Source: Promineifilum sp.
Lineage (GTDB): Bacteria; Chloroflexota; Anaerolineae; Promineifilales; Promineifilaceae
Length of the DNA stretch: 64,000 bases
Reading direction: 5' to 3'
Assembly (NCBI GenBank): GCA_020634335.1
Contig: JACKBY010000009.1
Span: forward strand, 72,025-136,024
Part shown: positions 36,887 to 45,398 of the stretch, in pieces
Numbering within the stretch: the stretch's first letter is position 1
How the letters are laid out: each line of letters opens with the position of its first letter
Made by a program: the position numbers and the translations under genes
The notes under the pieces: generated by a model
Databases searched by the model: none
Told to the model about the DNA's origin: nothing
What the model saw: the letters and a program-made list of their open reading frames with translations, nothing else

Positions 36887-37969
36887 ATGTCACCAATCAA
36901 ACTGGCAGCCATCTATAATCTGACGGGTGGGCAATCGAGCCTGGACGTGCCTTCGTGGCAGGGAGCCGGTCTGGCTGTGGCCGAGGCCAACGAACAAGGC
37001 GGTGTGCTCGGCCGACCAGTGGAGCTTCTCTTGTGGGACGGCGGAACGGATCCGGCCATGCTGGGCCTCATGACCACCGAACTGCTGGGGCGCAACCCGG
37101 ACGTCAGCGCCCTGTTCGGGCTATCCGACACCGACATGGTGCTAGCCGCGGCCAATTCGTGCGCCGCCGTCGAGCATCTATTCGTCACTTCCGGGGCGAC
37201 GTCGCCCCACCTGCCCCAGCAGGTGCCGACCTATTTGTATCTGGCCTGTTTCGGTGATAACGTCCAGGCTGCGGCCGCGGCGGAGTATGCTTACCGGGAA
37301 ATGGGCGCGCGCACAGCCGCGGTCTTGTATCGGCGTGATGATACCTTCACTGAACTGCTCCAGGGATATTTCAATACCAGCTTCGCCGCCTTGGGCGGCC
37401 AAATCATCAGCGCCCGCAGCTATGCATCGCTTGACGAAGTGGCCCAATTATCGGAAGGCGTGCCGCCCGTCGATCTGCTGTTCTTTTCGGCCGCGCCCGA
37501 CGACGTGATCGACGGCATAAGCCGGCTGCGTGCCGCCGGTCTGGCCGCTCCCATCATGGGCGGCGACAGCTTCGACCTCGGTGATGCTTGGGGCGACCAT
37601 CCGGCCCTGTCCGACGTATACTTTACCACCCATGCCTTCGTCGATTCCGCTAATCCCGACCCGGCAATGGCGGCGTTTATGGCAGCTTATCGGCAGGCCT
37701 ATCCCGGACAGGAAGCCAGCGCCTTCGCCGCCTTGGGTTATGACACCGCCCGGTTGATCGTGGCCGCCGTCGCGGAGGCCGGCAGCGATGCGCCCGCGAC
37801 CGTGCTGGCGGCGTTGCCCCAGGTGAGCGGTTTTCGCGGCCTGACGGGCACGATCCGATACGACAACGGCAGCCGCATACCGAGCAAATCGGTCACCGTG
37901 CTCCAGGTTCATGCGGGCCGCATGTCGTTGGCCGGCCAGTTTGTGCCGTCAAAAATCCCCCAACCCTAG
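36887..37969 (+). CDS. Periplasmic-binding-protein-fold (Leu/Ile/Val type) protein without signal peptide
   Basis: A 360-residue type I binding fold (ABC amino-acid/amide sensor family): GRPVELLLWDGGTDP near residue 40, ALFGLSDTD, and the C-terminal GTIRYDNGSR typical of LivJ/AmiC-like proteins. AGGAGG stands 4 nt before the ATG at 36887, and no signal peptide follows it, so the protein should stay in the cytosol like AmiC, a ligand sensor. It lies inside the mevalonate operon, with no ABC transporter nearby. Ligand unknown. Confidence 0.78.
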   Translation: MSPIKLAAIYNLTGGQSSLDVPSWQGAGLAVAEANEQGGVLGRPVELLLWDGGTDPAMLGLMTTELLGRNPDVSALFGLSDTDMVLAAANSCAAVEHLFVTSGATSPHLPQQVPTYLYLACFGDNVQAAAAAEYAYREMGARTAAVLYRRDDTFTELLQGYFNTSFAALGGQIISARSYASLDEVAQLSEGVPPVDLLFFSAAPDDVIDGISRLRAAGLAAPIMGGDSFDLGDAWGDHPALSDVYFTTHAFVDSANPDPAMAAFMAAYRQAYPGQEASAFAALGYDTARLIVAAVAEAGSDAPATVLAALPQVSGFRGLTGTIRYDNGSRIPSKSVTVLQVHAGRMSLAGQFVPSKIPQP

Positions 37970-38140
37970 CCGCAGTCCCGACTTAACCACAAAAACGCCG
38001 AGATGATAGCTTTTGACAGTGTTTTCCCGGTCGTTGACAGTAGTTGGTAGCCTGAGCGTGGATAATTCTGGATGAGAACAGGCGCGGCGCCTTCGATGAA
38101 TTAGCTGGGAGCCGACCGCGTCCTGGAGGTAACAGAGAAA

Positions 38141-38545
38141 ATGGAAGTTTCACGTCATTGGCGTCTGAATCAACAACGATATGCTCTGGTAGGCGAAGTT
38201 TGTCCCAACTGTGGGGTCAAGCTCTTCCCCCCGCGCGACGTTTGCCTGGAATGCGAGGCTCCGGCCAAGGAACTCTATACCTTCACCGGCCTGGGCGAAG
38301 TCTATTCCTATACCACCATCTATGACCCGCCCGCGGGCTTCGAGCACAACGCGCCCTACATGGTCGCGCTGGTCAAGCTGGAAGAGGGCCCCCTTGTGAC
38401 GGCCCAGTTGACCGATATGGATTTTACCGAGGTCAGCATCGGCATGCCGGTGGAGATGGTCACGCGCAAGCTGCGAACCGACGGCGAAGAGGGCATGATC
38501 GTCTACGGCTACAAATTCCGCCCCGCGGTGGCGGCGCTCGTTTAG
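38141..38545 (+). CDS. DUF35 OB-fold/zinc-ribbon protein
   Basis: A 134-residue protein. The N-terminal rubredoxin-like zinc ribbon has CPNC and CLEC, then the OB-fold. In archaea DUF35 bridges thiolase and HMG-CoA synthase and channels the acetoacetyl-CoA, giving a logical role here as the complex scaffold. It is 171 nt after the binding-fold gene; two TTGACA copies at 38013 and 38034 could mark an extra promoter but lack a well-placed -10. A strong terminator follows. Confidence 0.9.
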   Translation: MEVSRHWRLNQQRYALVGEVCPNCGVKLFPPRDVCLECEAPAKELYTFTGLGEVYSYTTIYDPPAGFEHNAPYMVALVKLEEGPLVTAQLTDMDFTEVSIGMPVEMVTRKLRTDGEEGMIVYGYKFRPAVAALV

Positions 38546-38579
38546 TAAACGGTATCCAGTAGATAGAGAAGAAGAAGCG

Positions 38580-38612
38580 AACGGCCGGGTGTAAAAGCAT
38601 CCGGCCGTTTTG
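38580..38612 (+). terminator. Terminator of the mevalonate operon
   Basis: AACGGCCGGGTG and CATCCGGCCGTT form a 12-bp stem (one G-U) with a 6-nt loop, followed by TTGTTT, 35 nt after the DUF35 stop. Confidence 0.85.
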
Positions 38613-38710
38613 TTTCCCGCGTGGCGGTCGAGCGATGTGACCGGCTTCTGTTCGCGGCTTGCCGGGCTGGATAGAGGAGCGGAAGACAGGCAGGTTTTGC
38701 GGGCATCCTG

Positions 38711-39220
38711 TCAGTCTAATGCCCCCGCTAACCAGTTGACCAACCATGCAAATAAGTACAGCCCCGCCCCAAACGCCGCATGATTCATCAGGCTACGCAG
38801 TCTCGCCGCCGTGGGGTTTGCTGTCTTTGATGCGGCGAACCCCAGCCCGAATAAGGGTTGCATAATGGCGAAGGGCGCCAGTACCGTCACGATCCCGTAG
38901 GCCAGAGCGGGGAGCGGCGTCGGCTGTCGCAGCCAGCTTTCGCCGGCCAGAGCCACAAAAACCACGGCAAACGTGATGCCGATCAGATAATGAGCGATCC
39001 ACCCCACCGCACACTCCGCCCTCTTTTGTGGAGCCGCGGCAATATTTGAATGCCTAAACGTTCCTTCGGGCATGGTGCGGAGCCAGCGCCCAATCAGGCA
39101 GATGTCAGACGGCGTGATATGGAAGGCAACCTTGAGCAATTGCCCCCACAAATCAAAGGTGAGCGTTGCGCCCAGCCCCATGACGATCGCGCTGGAGAAG
39201 AGGAGAGCTAAATCGTTCAC
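38711..39220 (-). CDS. DUF2938 family membrane protein
   Basis: A 169-residue protein with four predicted spans; the segments GLGATLTFDLWGQLL, VGWIAHYLIGITFA and QPLFGLGFAASKT are typical of DUF2938. Function is unknown. It is followed on the same strand by a small hypothetical gene's upstream region, but there is no obvious operon partner. Normal length. Confidence 0.75.
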   Translation of the reverse strand: MNDLALLFSSAIVMGLGATLTFDLWGQLLKVAFHITPSDICLIGRWLRTMPEGTFRHSNIAAAPQKRAECAVGWIAHYLIGITFAVVFVALAGESWLRQPTPLPALAYGIVTVLAPFAIMQPLFGLGFAASKTANPTAARLRSLMNHAAFGAGLYLFAWLVNWLAGALD

Positions 39221-39260
39221 ATGTCACCTGTTATTGTGTGTTCGCCAGGGCTGTCATTCG

Positions 39261-39542
39261 CTATGATCCCGGCGATTCCGGCCGGTCCGTGCTAACAAAA
39301 TTAACCGATATTAAAGGTAGTCCCAGATCGCGTACTTTCTTGAGGATGCCGTGCAGCGCCGCCTGATCGACCACCGGACCGGTTAGAAGGGTCGTGCCAT
39401 CCTCGTCCGGCAGGATAGTCAACCCCAGGAACCAATCTTGCCACGGTTGACCTAAATGACCCCTGATCCTGATTTCACAGACCGTGGGCCGGCTGGCGTC
39501 ATCCCCGCGGTCGTCTTCTTCTGGCATATTCTGGACATCCAT
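39261..39542 (-). CDS. Small conserved protein of unknown function
   Basis: About 93 residues. The core CEIRIRGHLGQPWQDWFLGLTILPDEDGTTLLTGPVVDQ and the following AALHGILKKVRDLGLPLISV look like a conserved single domain that I recall as frequent in Chloroflexota. It has no catalytic residues that I recognise and might be a ligand-binding beta-alpha fold. The start is uncertain: ATG at 39542 or 39527, or GTG at 39554; no clear ribosome-binding site. Confidence 0.6.
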   Translation of the reverse strand: MDVQNMPEEDDRGDDASRPTVCEIRIRGHLGQPWQDWFLGLTILPDEDGTTLLTGPVVDQAALHGILKKVRDLGLPLISVNFVSTDRPESPGS

Positions 39543-39596
39543 GATGAGCACCACGCCATTACGCGTTTACATGAGTGATACAAGAAACCCGATCAC

Positions 39597-39634
39597 CAGA
39601 TTACGCAGATTTTGAGAAAAATCTGCGTAATCTG
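39597..39634. repeat. Perfect 17-bp palindrome (family D)
   Basis: CAGATTACGCAGATTTT, loop GAGA, AAAATCTGCGTAATCTG. It lies 14 nt past the stop of the oxidoreductase at 39649 and could serve as its terminator on the minus strand. It shares AATCTGC and GCGTAATC words with the repeat at 25468-25544. Confidence 0.75.
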
Positions 39635-39648
39635 TGGCTTCCTCTTCA

Positions 39649-40566
39649 TTAAGCCACCGTCAGGATGACGTTGCCCTTTTTGTGACCGAACTCAACATAA
39701 CGATGCGCCTCGGCCGCCTGTGCCAGCGGATAGCACCGATCAATGACCGCCCTGACCGCGCCCGCCTCGATCATGCCCTTGATGGTGCCTAGCTCTTCCG
39801 CGCTTTGTTTCGTGCTCAGCTTGGCAATCGTCCCATAATGTCCGTCGGCCGCCAGGGCTTTTGCGTAGATTGATTTTGGAAATTTCCCCACCGTGTCGAA
39901 GATGGCATCATACCGCTCGAGCCTCGTTGCGAAATCCTTCCGGGTGTAATCAATCACCCGCTCCGCGCCCAGGGATTTCACCATCGCCACATTGGCCGCG
40001 CTGCAAACCCCCGTCACCTCGGCCCCCAAGTGTCGGGCCAGTTGAACGGCATATGTGCCCACGCTGCCGGAAGCTCCGTAGATCAGTACTTTCTGGCCGC
40101 TCTGGATGTTGCCCTTGCGCAGCAGGCGCAGCGCAGTCGGCCCGCCAATCGGTACGGCGGCCGCCTCCACATAGCTCATGTTGTGCGGTTTGGGCAACAC
40201 CAGCCCATTTTCGGGAAAGCATTTATATTCGGCATAGGCCCCAAATTTCTCGGTCAGGGTCGAGGCGAAGACCGAATCGCCCACTTTGAACCGGGTTACA
40301 CCCCGGCCGATGGCTTCCACTTCCCCGGCCAGTTCCATGCCGAAGACAGGATTCTTCGGCCGGGTAAAGCCCAACGTCAGGCGCGCTGGCAGCCAGAACA
40401 GCAGTGGCACGTTCAAGCTGCGCATCCTGATGTCCCCGGCGCTGACAGTAGTGGCAACCACTTTAATCAGGATTTCATCCGCTTGGGGGGCCGGCTTGGC
40501 AACTTCCCGGAATTGAAGAACATCCGCGGAGCCAAATTTGTTGGCGACGATTGCTTTCATTTTCAT
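39649..40566 (-). CDS. Quinone oxidoreductase-like MDR protein
   Basis: A 305-residue medium-chain dehydrogenase without zinc ligands. N-terminus MKMKAIVANKFGSADVLQF; Rossmann motif GASGSVGTYAVQLARHLGAEV. It is a clear paralogue of the protein at 5001-5975 (shared VDRCYPLAQ/VDRCYPLSE, EALRYVE-like and GKV/GNV segments). It would reduce quinones or unsaturated carbonyls with NADPH. Start may be ATG at 40566 or 40560. Confidence 0.83.
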   Translation of the reverse strand: MKMKAIVANKFGSADVLQFREVAKPAPQADEILIKVVATTVSAGDIRMRSLNVPLLFWLPARLTLGFTRPKNPVFGMELAGEVEAIGRGVTRFKVGDSVFASTLTEKFGAYAEYKCFPENGLVLPKPHNMSYVEAAAVPIGGPTALRLLRKGNIQSGQKVLIYGASGSVGTYAVQLARHLGAEVTGVCSAANVAMVKSLGAERVIDYTRKDFATRLERYDAIFDTVGKFPKSIYAKALAADGHYGTIAKLSTKQSAEELGTIKGMIEAGAVRAVIDRCYPLAQAAEAHRYVEFGHKKGNVILTVA

Positions 40567-40636
40567 GTCTCCTGTTTTCTAATAGTTGGGCCGCCTCGGC
40601 CCTCTTCTACGGCTTGCTCTCTATTCCGCGGTTCAG

Positions 40637-41374
40637 CTACCGGCCGGGTTGCACAATGTCATACTCGGCCGTAATGGCGCTTGGCTTGAAGCCCTTGACG
40701 GTGAGATAGACACCCAATGAAAACTCCCATATCGCGATTGGCAGAACGCCGAGGGTGGTCAGCGTCAGCAGCGGGCCGGAGACATCGAACATCAGCATGA
40801 TCACGTGGGCAACGAGCAGGGGCGCGGCGATGAACCCCAGGATGGGCAGAATGCGCGGCACGAGGCGCGCCCGATAGACCAGCGTGCCGATCAGCGCGGC
40901 GTTCACGGCCGGTATGAGTGTCTGCCCCAGATGGAACCAGTCGTACATGGCCAAAAGTGCCCGGCCGGTGAACAGCGCCTCCGTCCCGGCCCCCGACTGC
41001 CGCAAGGTGACCAGCGTCATCAAGCTGACGACGCCGCCGAAGATGGTGGCTGCTTCCAGCGTGCGCGCGCCGACGAAGCCCAGTGCCAGGCTTTCGTTCT
41101 GCCGCTTGACCACCGGATACAGGGCCACGGCGGTTGCGATGCCGGCCAGGGCTACGATGATTTCCAAGATAGCGCCGATGATGACAGGGTTGTCTGAGCC
41201 GGCGCCGGCGATGAAGTTCGGATCGCGCACGCCGGCGTAGAGCACAGCGGTGGGGATAGAGACAAAGGTCAGCAGGTAAAATATGCCGCCCGCCAGGGCG
41301 ATCTTTCTCGATCTCGCCTTGGTCGTCTGAGGTATATTCAGGGTTTGCTTATCACTGTAGGCATTGGCGTTCAT
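40637..41374 (-). CDS. DUF4386 family membrane protein
   Basis: A 245-residue protein starting at an ATG with GAGGAG 6 nt ahead. Six hydrophobic segments; AGGIFYLLTFVSIPTAVLYA, YDWFHLGQTLIPAVNAAL and RILPILGFIAAPLL mark DUF4386. The biochemical role is unknown. It lies downstream of a similar-sized membrane gene on the same strand, and the pair may be co-regulated by the MalT-like regulator upstream. Confidence 0.75.
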   Translation of the reverse strand: MNANAYSDKQTLNIPQTTKARSRKIALAGGIFYLLTFVSIPTAVLYAGVRDPNFIAGAGSDNPVIIGAILEIIVALAGIATAVALYPVVKRQNESLALGFVGARTLEAATIFGGVVSLMTLVTLRQSGAGTEALFTGRALLAMYDWFHLGQTLIPAVNAALIGTLVYRARLVPRILPILGFIAAPLLVAHVIMLMFDVSGPLLTLTTLGVLPIAIWEFSLGVYLTVKGFKPSAITAEYDIVQPGR

Positions 41375-41498
41375 TGGAAACTCCTCGTAAAGACTCGTGT
41401 CGTTCCGGGCAAGCGGCCGATTGACCGCTTGCCCCCATCGTACCGTCACAGGCTCCCGCACCATGTTCCACGCCGGCAAATTGCTGCTATCGCCGGCC

Positions 41499-42176
41499 TT
41501 ACGACTCGTTCTTCTGCCGTTCGACAAAGAGCGCGTACCCCAGCCATGACAGAGCCAGCCCCACCGGAACCATGATGAGAGACTCGTATTTGGGCGGTAC
41601 CAGCGCGCCCACGGGAACCAGCAAAGCCCCGAAAGCCAGCAGAGCGGCCGCCCCGCGCGGCAGGATACGGGCGCGGAACGTGGCGATGCCAAACATCAGC
41701 GGGCCGAGGATGTACATGCCCCCGGATAGCGTCCACATCAGAGGCATGGCCCCCAGGTCGATTGTCCCGCCCGCTCCGCTGAACATGCCCAGGAAACTGG
41801 CGACAAACGCCGGTGACTCCGTTGCCAGGCCCGGCAAGATAAAGGCTTCCACCATAGAAAAGGCTGTGACCAGCGCCAGCCAGAGGGTGAACAACCCATA
41901 GCCGGCCAGCCCCAACCAACCGATCTGCTTCGCTTGCCGGGCATACAGCCCCGTCATGCCCGCCATGCCCAACAAGCCCATAACGGTGGCAAAAATGTGG
42001 ACGTTGGCCCAGGTGGCGGTGGTGACCGCCGCGGGCTCGTTAACCGGATGGAACAACCCCACAACGATGAAGCATAGCCCGGCCGCCACGGCGGCTAAGC
42101 CGGCCAACCGGATAACGGTGGCGGTCGATAGAGTCGCTTTGCGTTGCGGAAGCGAGATTTTGCCGACGATGTTCAT
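41499..42176 (-). CDS. Six-span membrane protein of unknown function
   Basis: A 225-residue protein with about six hydrophobic helices (for example LAGLAAVAAGLCFIVVGLFHP and VHIFATVMGLLGMAGMTGLYA). The family was not recognised; overall architecture is like the DUF4386 protein encoded downstream. GGAGACAG stands ahead of the ATG. The promoter region has a TATAGT -10 and a CCCCACATGTGGGG palindrome at the position of the -35. Confidence 0.6.
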   Translation of the reverse strand: MNIVGKISLPQRKATLSTATVIRLAGLAAVAAGLCFIVVGLFHPVNEPAAVTTATWANVHIFATVMGLLGMAGMTGLYARQAKQIGWLGLAGYGLFTLWLALVTAFSMVEAFILPGLATESPAFVASFLGMFSGAGGTIDLGAMPLMWTLSGGMYILGPLMFGIATFRARILPRGAAALLAFGALLVPVGALVPPKYESLIMVPVGLALSWLGYALFVERQKNES

Positions 42177-42256
42177 TTGCCTGTCTCCTTAATTTGAACC
42201 GTGGTTTAGTGTCGATGACACCCGGCATAACTGCCTGTTTGGGTTCGATTGCAGAC

Positions 42257-42262
42257 ACTATA
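42257..42262 (-). promoter_or_regulatory. -10 element for the membrane-protein pair
   Basis: TATAGT on the minus strand, about 80 nt upstream of the 225-residue gene. No consensus -35 is present at the right distance; a palindrome occupies that place. Confidence 0.45.
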
Positions 42263-42286
42263 CAGATGAACGAGGGGAGAGGTCTT

Positions 42287-42312
42287 CCCCACATGTGGGG
42301 ATTGATGTGGGG
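42287..42312. promoter_or_regulatory. CCCCACATGTGGGG palindrome plus half site
   Basis: A perfect 14-bp palindrome at 42287-42300, followed by a further ATGTGGGG at 42305-42312. It is centred about 43 nt upstream of the start predicted from the TATAGT. A class II activator site is a natural reading; the adjacent MalT-like regulator is a candidate. Confidence 0.5.
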
Positions 42313-42397
42313 AGAGAGGATTACGAATGACGAATTCAGAAGGGGCGTGCTCGATGAATGGGTCGAGCGCCGGGTGCGGTGCGCGCCGGTATTGAGA

Positions 42398-45112
42398 TCA
42401 GATCAAACCCAGCTCAACAGCCCGATTAACCGCCCCCCGGCGACTGTTGACGTTGAGTTTGCTGTAGATGCTCTTTGTATGGGTGCGCACCGTACTCAAG
42501 GCGATAATAAGCTCCTGGGCGATCTCGGGCCCCGAAAGCTCCGATTTGAACAGGCGTAGGATTTCAAGCTCGCGCTGGCTAAGCGGCTCGACCAGGGGCG
42601 ATGAAGCCCGGGAGGCGGGCTGAATCGTTTCTCCCGCCGGGCCTTCCTGAGCACCGGCAAACGACGATAGCAGCCGGCGCGTGTAACTGGGCCTGATGCC
42701 CTGCCCAGCCGCTTCCTCGATCAGTTGGGCCAGACCGGCGCCTTCGTCCACGAAAATGCGCACATACCCTTCCGGCTCGGCCAGCGTCAATGCGCGCTCC
42801 AAATGGGATAGAGCGGCCGGCCTGTCGCCCTGTAACTGATAGGCCAGCGATTGCAAGACCAGGATTTCGATGACGCTTCCCATCCGGCCGCCTTCTTCCG
42901 CCGGCCGGCGCAGCCGCTCCAGCAGGTCCAGCGCCTCGCCAAGCGAACCCGCCGCTCCCTCGATCCGGGCCTGAGCCAAAAGGAGCCGGGCCAGGGTAAT
43001 GTGTTCGAATTCACGCAGGTAGTTGAGGCCATCCCCGATCGCCACGTCTCGCTCGCGTGTCCAATGGCGGGCTTCGTCCAATCTGCCGGCCACGATCCAC
43101 AGCCGCGCCCTTATTGCCGCCACAGGGCGCACGTTGGGCGAGAAATCACCTTCATAAACGCGCTCGGCCTCGTTCAGCAGATCCAGCGCGCCCTCGATAT
43201 CGCCCCGAACTTCCAGCAGGCGAGCCTGGGCAACACGGGAACGATACGGGTTTTTCGGTAGCGCATTGAGTTCCCCCAGCTCCTTGCTTTTCAGAATGTA
43301 TCGAGAGGCCTTGTCCCATTCGTCATACTCGCGGTAGATTTCGCTCATGCCCACGAGCATGTCGGCCGCGCCGCGCAGGGGGGGGCCGTCCGGTTGTGTC
43401 GCCAGTTGCAAGCCGTGCTCGTAGTAGCTCAGCGCCTGGCGCAGGCGACCTTGCGCGATCCTGATATCCGCCAGCGCCAGAGAGCCGCCGATCACGTCGG
43501 CGATGAACCCTTCCTTTTGCAAATAAGCCATGCCAGCGGCGTAGGTCTGTTGCGCCATCTCCAGATCGCCGCTTGTCCAGGACGCCAGTCCCAGAAGCGC
43601 GGAAGCCGCGCCGCGGATGAAATAGTCGTCTTCCCGGGCCAGTTCGATCACTCGCCGGGCGTGGTGCATCGTGCTGGTTACGTCGCCTCGATACAGGGCG
43701 ACCCCGGCATGATACATGGCGACCAGCGCGGGCAGACGTTGATAATCATCTTCATCGGCGAAAACTGGTTGTTCGCCCACATCTTCATCCAGCCACCGCT
43801 CAGCGTCTCTCAGGCGGGCCTCAACCCCATCAAACTGGCCGTTCTGTAGCAGCGCGCCGGCATAGTGAGCGCTGAGCACGGGCCTGCGGCGGAACTGTTC
43901 ATCGGGCAAGGCTCGGAGCCAACTGAGCAAGGTCGCTTCCTGCCTGCCTTGCCCCATTGCCGGTATAGACCGTTCGATCAAATGTGCCGCGTGCTCGAAA
44001 TCCTCGGCGGCCAGCGCGTGGCGGATGGCCTCAGGCACAGAGCCGGCCTCCTCATACCACTTACTTGCCCGCCGGTGAAGGATGGGCAGTTGTTCGGGGT
44101 GCTCCGCCGTCAAATGCGCCCGCAGCACGTCGGCAAACAGATGGTGATAGCGATACCAGTGTCGCCGGTCATCCAGCGGAATAAGGAAGAAGTTGCCGCG
44201 CTGCAGGGTTTCCAACTGCGCCTTGCCTCCCGGCTGTCCCGTGACCGCATCGCAGAGCGGCCCATTCAGGCGGTCGAGGATGGACGTCTGTAGCAGGAAG
44301 TGCCGGATCGCGTCGGGCCGGCTGTTCAACACCTCCGCGACGAGATAATCGACAATGTAGCGGTGATCGCCGGCGAAGACCTGGATGAAGCCCCCAACGT
44401 CCCGATTACCCTTCATCGAAAGCGCGGCGAGTTGCAAGCCGGCAATCCACCCTTCGGTGCGGCTGTCCAACGCGGCCATCTGATCGGCCGAGAGAGATAG
44501 CCCCATTACCTGGTTGAGAAACTCGGCCGCTTCGGATGGGCTGAAGCGCAAGTCGGCGACGCGCAGTTCGGTCAATTGATCGCGGGCGCGCAGCCGAGCT
44601 AACGGCAGATTGGGGTCCTCTCGGGTGATGATTGCCAGGTGCATTTGGGGCGGCAAATGTTCCAGCAGAAAGGTCAGCGCCCGGTCAACCGCCGGATTGT
44701 CAACCAGGTGATAGTCATCCAGGACGAGGATGAAATCGTCCGGGATGGCGGCTATGTCATTGATGAGGTCAACTAAAATCGCCTCGACGGGCAGTGGTTG
44801 CGGCGACCGCAACGCGGGCAGCACCAGCGCCCCCATATTTCCCGAAATGGTTTGCAACGCGGCGATGAGATAAGTCAAAAAACGGGCAAGATCGCTTTCC
44901 TCTTCGTCCAGCGATAGCCAGGCGACCTGTCGCCGGCTTGAGGCGATCCACTCGCTGAGCAGCGTCGTTTTGCCGAACCCGGCCGGGGCAGAGATCAGGG
45001 TCAATTTATGATGCAGATGGGTGTCCAGTCGTTCGGTCAGGCGAGGGCGAAGGACAATTTCAGGCCGGGATGGGGGAACATAAAGTTTCGTGGCGATGAT
45101 TGATGTCAGCAC
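42398..45112 (-). CDS. MalT-like LuxR-family ATP-dependent regulator
   Basis: A 904-residue STAND-type regulator. The N-terminal NTPase has Walker A APAGFGKT (42-49) and Walker B FILVLDDYH, a helical TPR-rich middle (about 400-820) and a C-terminal LuxR HTH (LSQRELEILRLFKSELSGPEIAQEL, about 845-900). Such proteins oligomerise on ATP and inducer binding and activate nearby genes. The frame is open further upstream, but homology begins at the GTG at 45112 (VLTSIIATKLYVP), with a TATAAT 6 nt before it, so the mRNA is probably leaderless. Confidence 0.88.
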   Translation of the reverse strand: MLTSIIATKLYVPPSRPEIVLRPRLTERLDTHLHHKLTLISAPAGFGKTTLLSEWIASSRRQVAWLSLDEEESDLARFLTYLIAALQTISGNMGALVLPALRSPQPLPVEAILVDLINDIAAIPDDFILVLDDYHLVDNPAVDRALTFLLEHLPPQMHLAIITREDPNLPLARLRARDQLTELRVADLRFSPSEAAEFLNQVMGLSLSADQMAALDSRTEGWIAGLQLAALSMKGNRDVGGFIQVFAGDHRYIVDYLVAEVLNSRPDAIRHFLLQTSILDRLNGPLCDAVTGQPGGKAQLETLQRGNFFLIPLDDRRHWYRYHHLFADVLRAHLTAEHPEQLPILHRRASKWYEEAGSVPEAIRHALAAEDFEHAAHLIERSIPAMGQGRQEATLLSWLRALPDEQFRRRPVLSAHYAGALLQNGQFDGVEARLRDAERWLDEDVGEQPVFADEDDYQRLPALVAMYHAGVALYRGDVTSTMHHARRVIELAREDDYFIRGAASALLGLASWTSGDLEMAQQTYAAGMAYLQKEGFIADVIGGSLALADIRIAQGRLRQALSYYEHGLQLATQPDGPPLRGAADMLVGMSEIYREYDEWDKASRYILKSKELGELNALPKNPYRSRVAQARLLEVRGDIEGALDLLNEAERVYEGDFSPNVRPVAAIRARLWIVAGRLDEARHWTRERDVAIGDGLNYLREFEHITLARLLLAQARIEGAAGSLGEALDLLERLRRPAEEGGRMGSVIEILVLQSLAYQLQGDRPAALSHLERALTLAEPEGYVRIFVDEGAGLAQLIEEAAGQGIRPSYTRRLLSSFAGAQEGPAGETIQPASRASSPLVEPLSQRELEILRLFKSELSGPEIAQELIIALSTVRTHTKSIYSKLNVNSRRGAVNRAVELGLI

Positions 45113-45118
45113 GGACGC

Positions 45119-45147
45119 ATTATAAGGGACACGGTGAATGTTGAAAA
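45119..45147 (-). promoter_or_regulatory. Leaderless promoter of the MalT-like regulator
   Basis: On the minus strand TTTTCA (45142-45147), 17 nt, TATAAT (45119-45124), then six bases to the GTG start. The expected first transcribed base is the G of GTG. No ribosome-binding site is visible. Confidence 0.6.
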
Positions 45148-45166
45148 GGCGGGCCTTTGGGGCACA

Positions 45167-45291
45167 GGGGTTTCTGTAATCGGCTGCTCTGTGCAGGATC
45201 GCTTTCTTAACCGGCTCCGCGGCCCGGGCCGGGGTATCTCGCTTTTGGCGGCCGGATAAGAATCCGGCACTACATGGCTGATCGACTGACA
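45167..45291 (+). repeat. Dispersed intergenic repeat, family C copy 1
   Basis: About 125 bp. Core words TTCTTAACCGGCTC, GCGGCCCGGGCCGG, TCTCGCTT and GGATAAGAATCCGGC, ending CGACTGACA. The same words in the same order occur inverted at 50085-50212 and direct at 57915-58028. Confidence 0.75.
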
Positions 45292-45314
45292 CCTGAGAGG
45301 GCCGGCCTTTTCTG

Positions 45315-45342
45315 TTGTCCCTCGTCCGGCGGGTGGGATAAT
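45315..45342 (+). promoter_or_regulatory. Putative promoter for the lipoprotein gene
   Basis: TTGTCC (45315-45320), 16 nt, GATAAT (45337-45342), about 57 nt before the ATG at 45399. Confidence 0.4.
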
Positions 45343-45398
45343 ATTTTCGACTGTAGTATGATGCGTGCCACCGGCTCGGGCCGTGTGGAAGGTGATTA

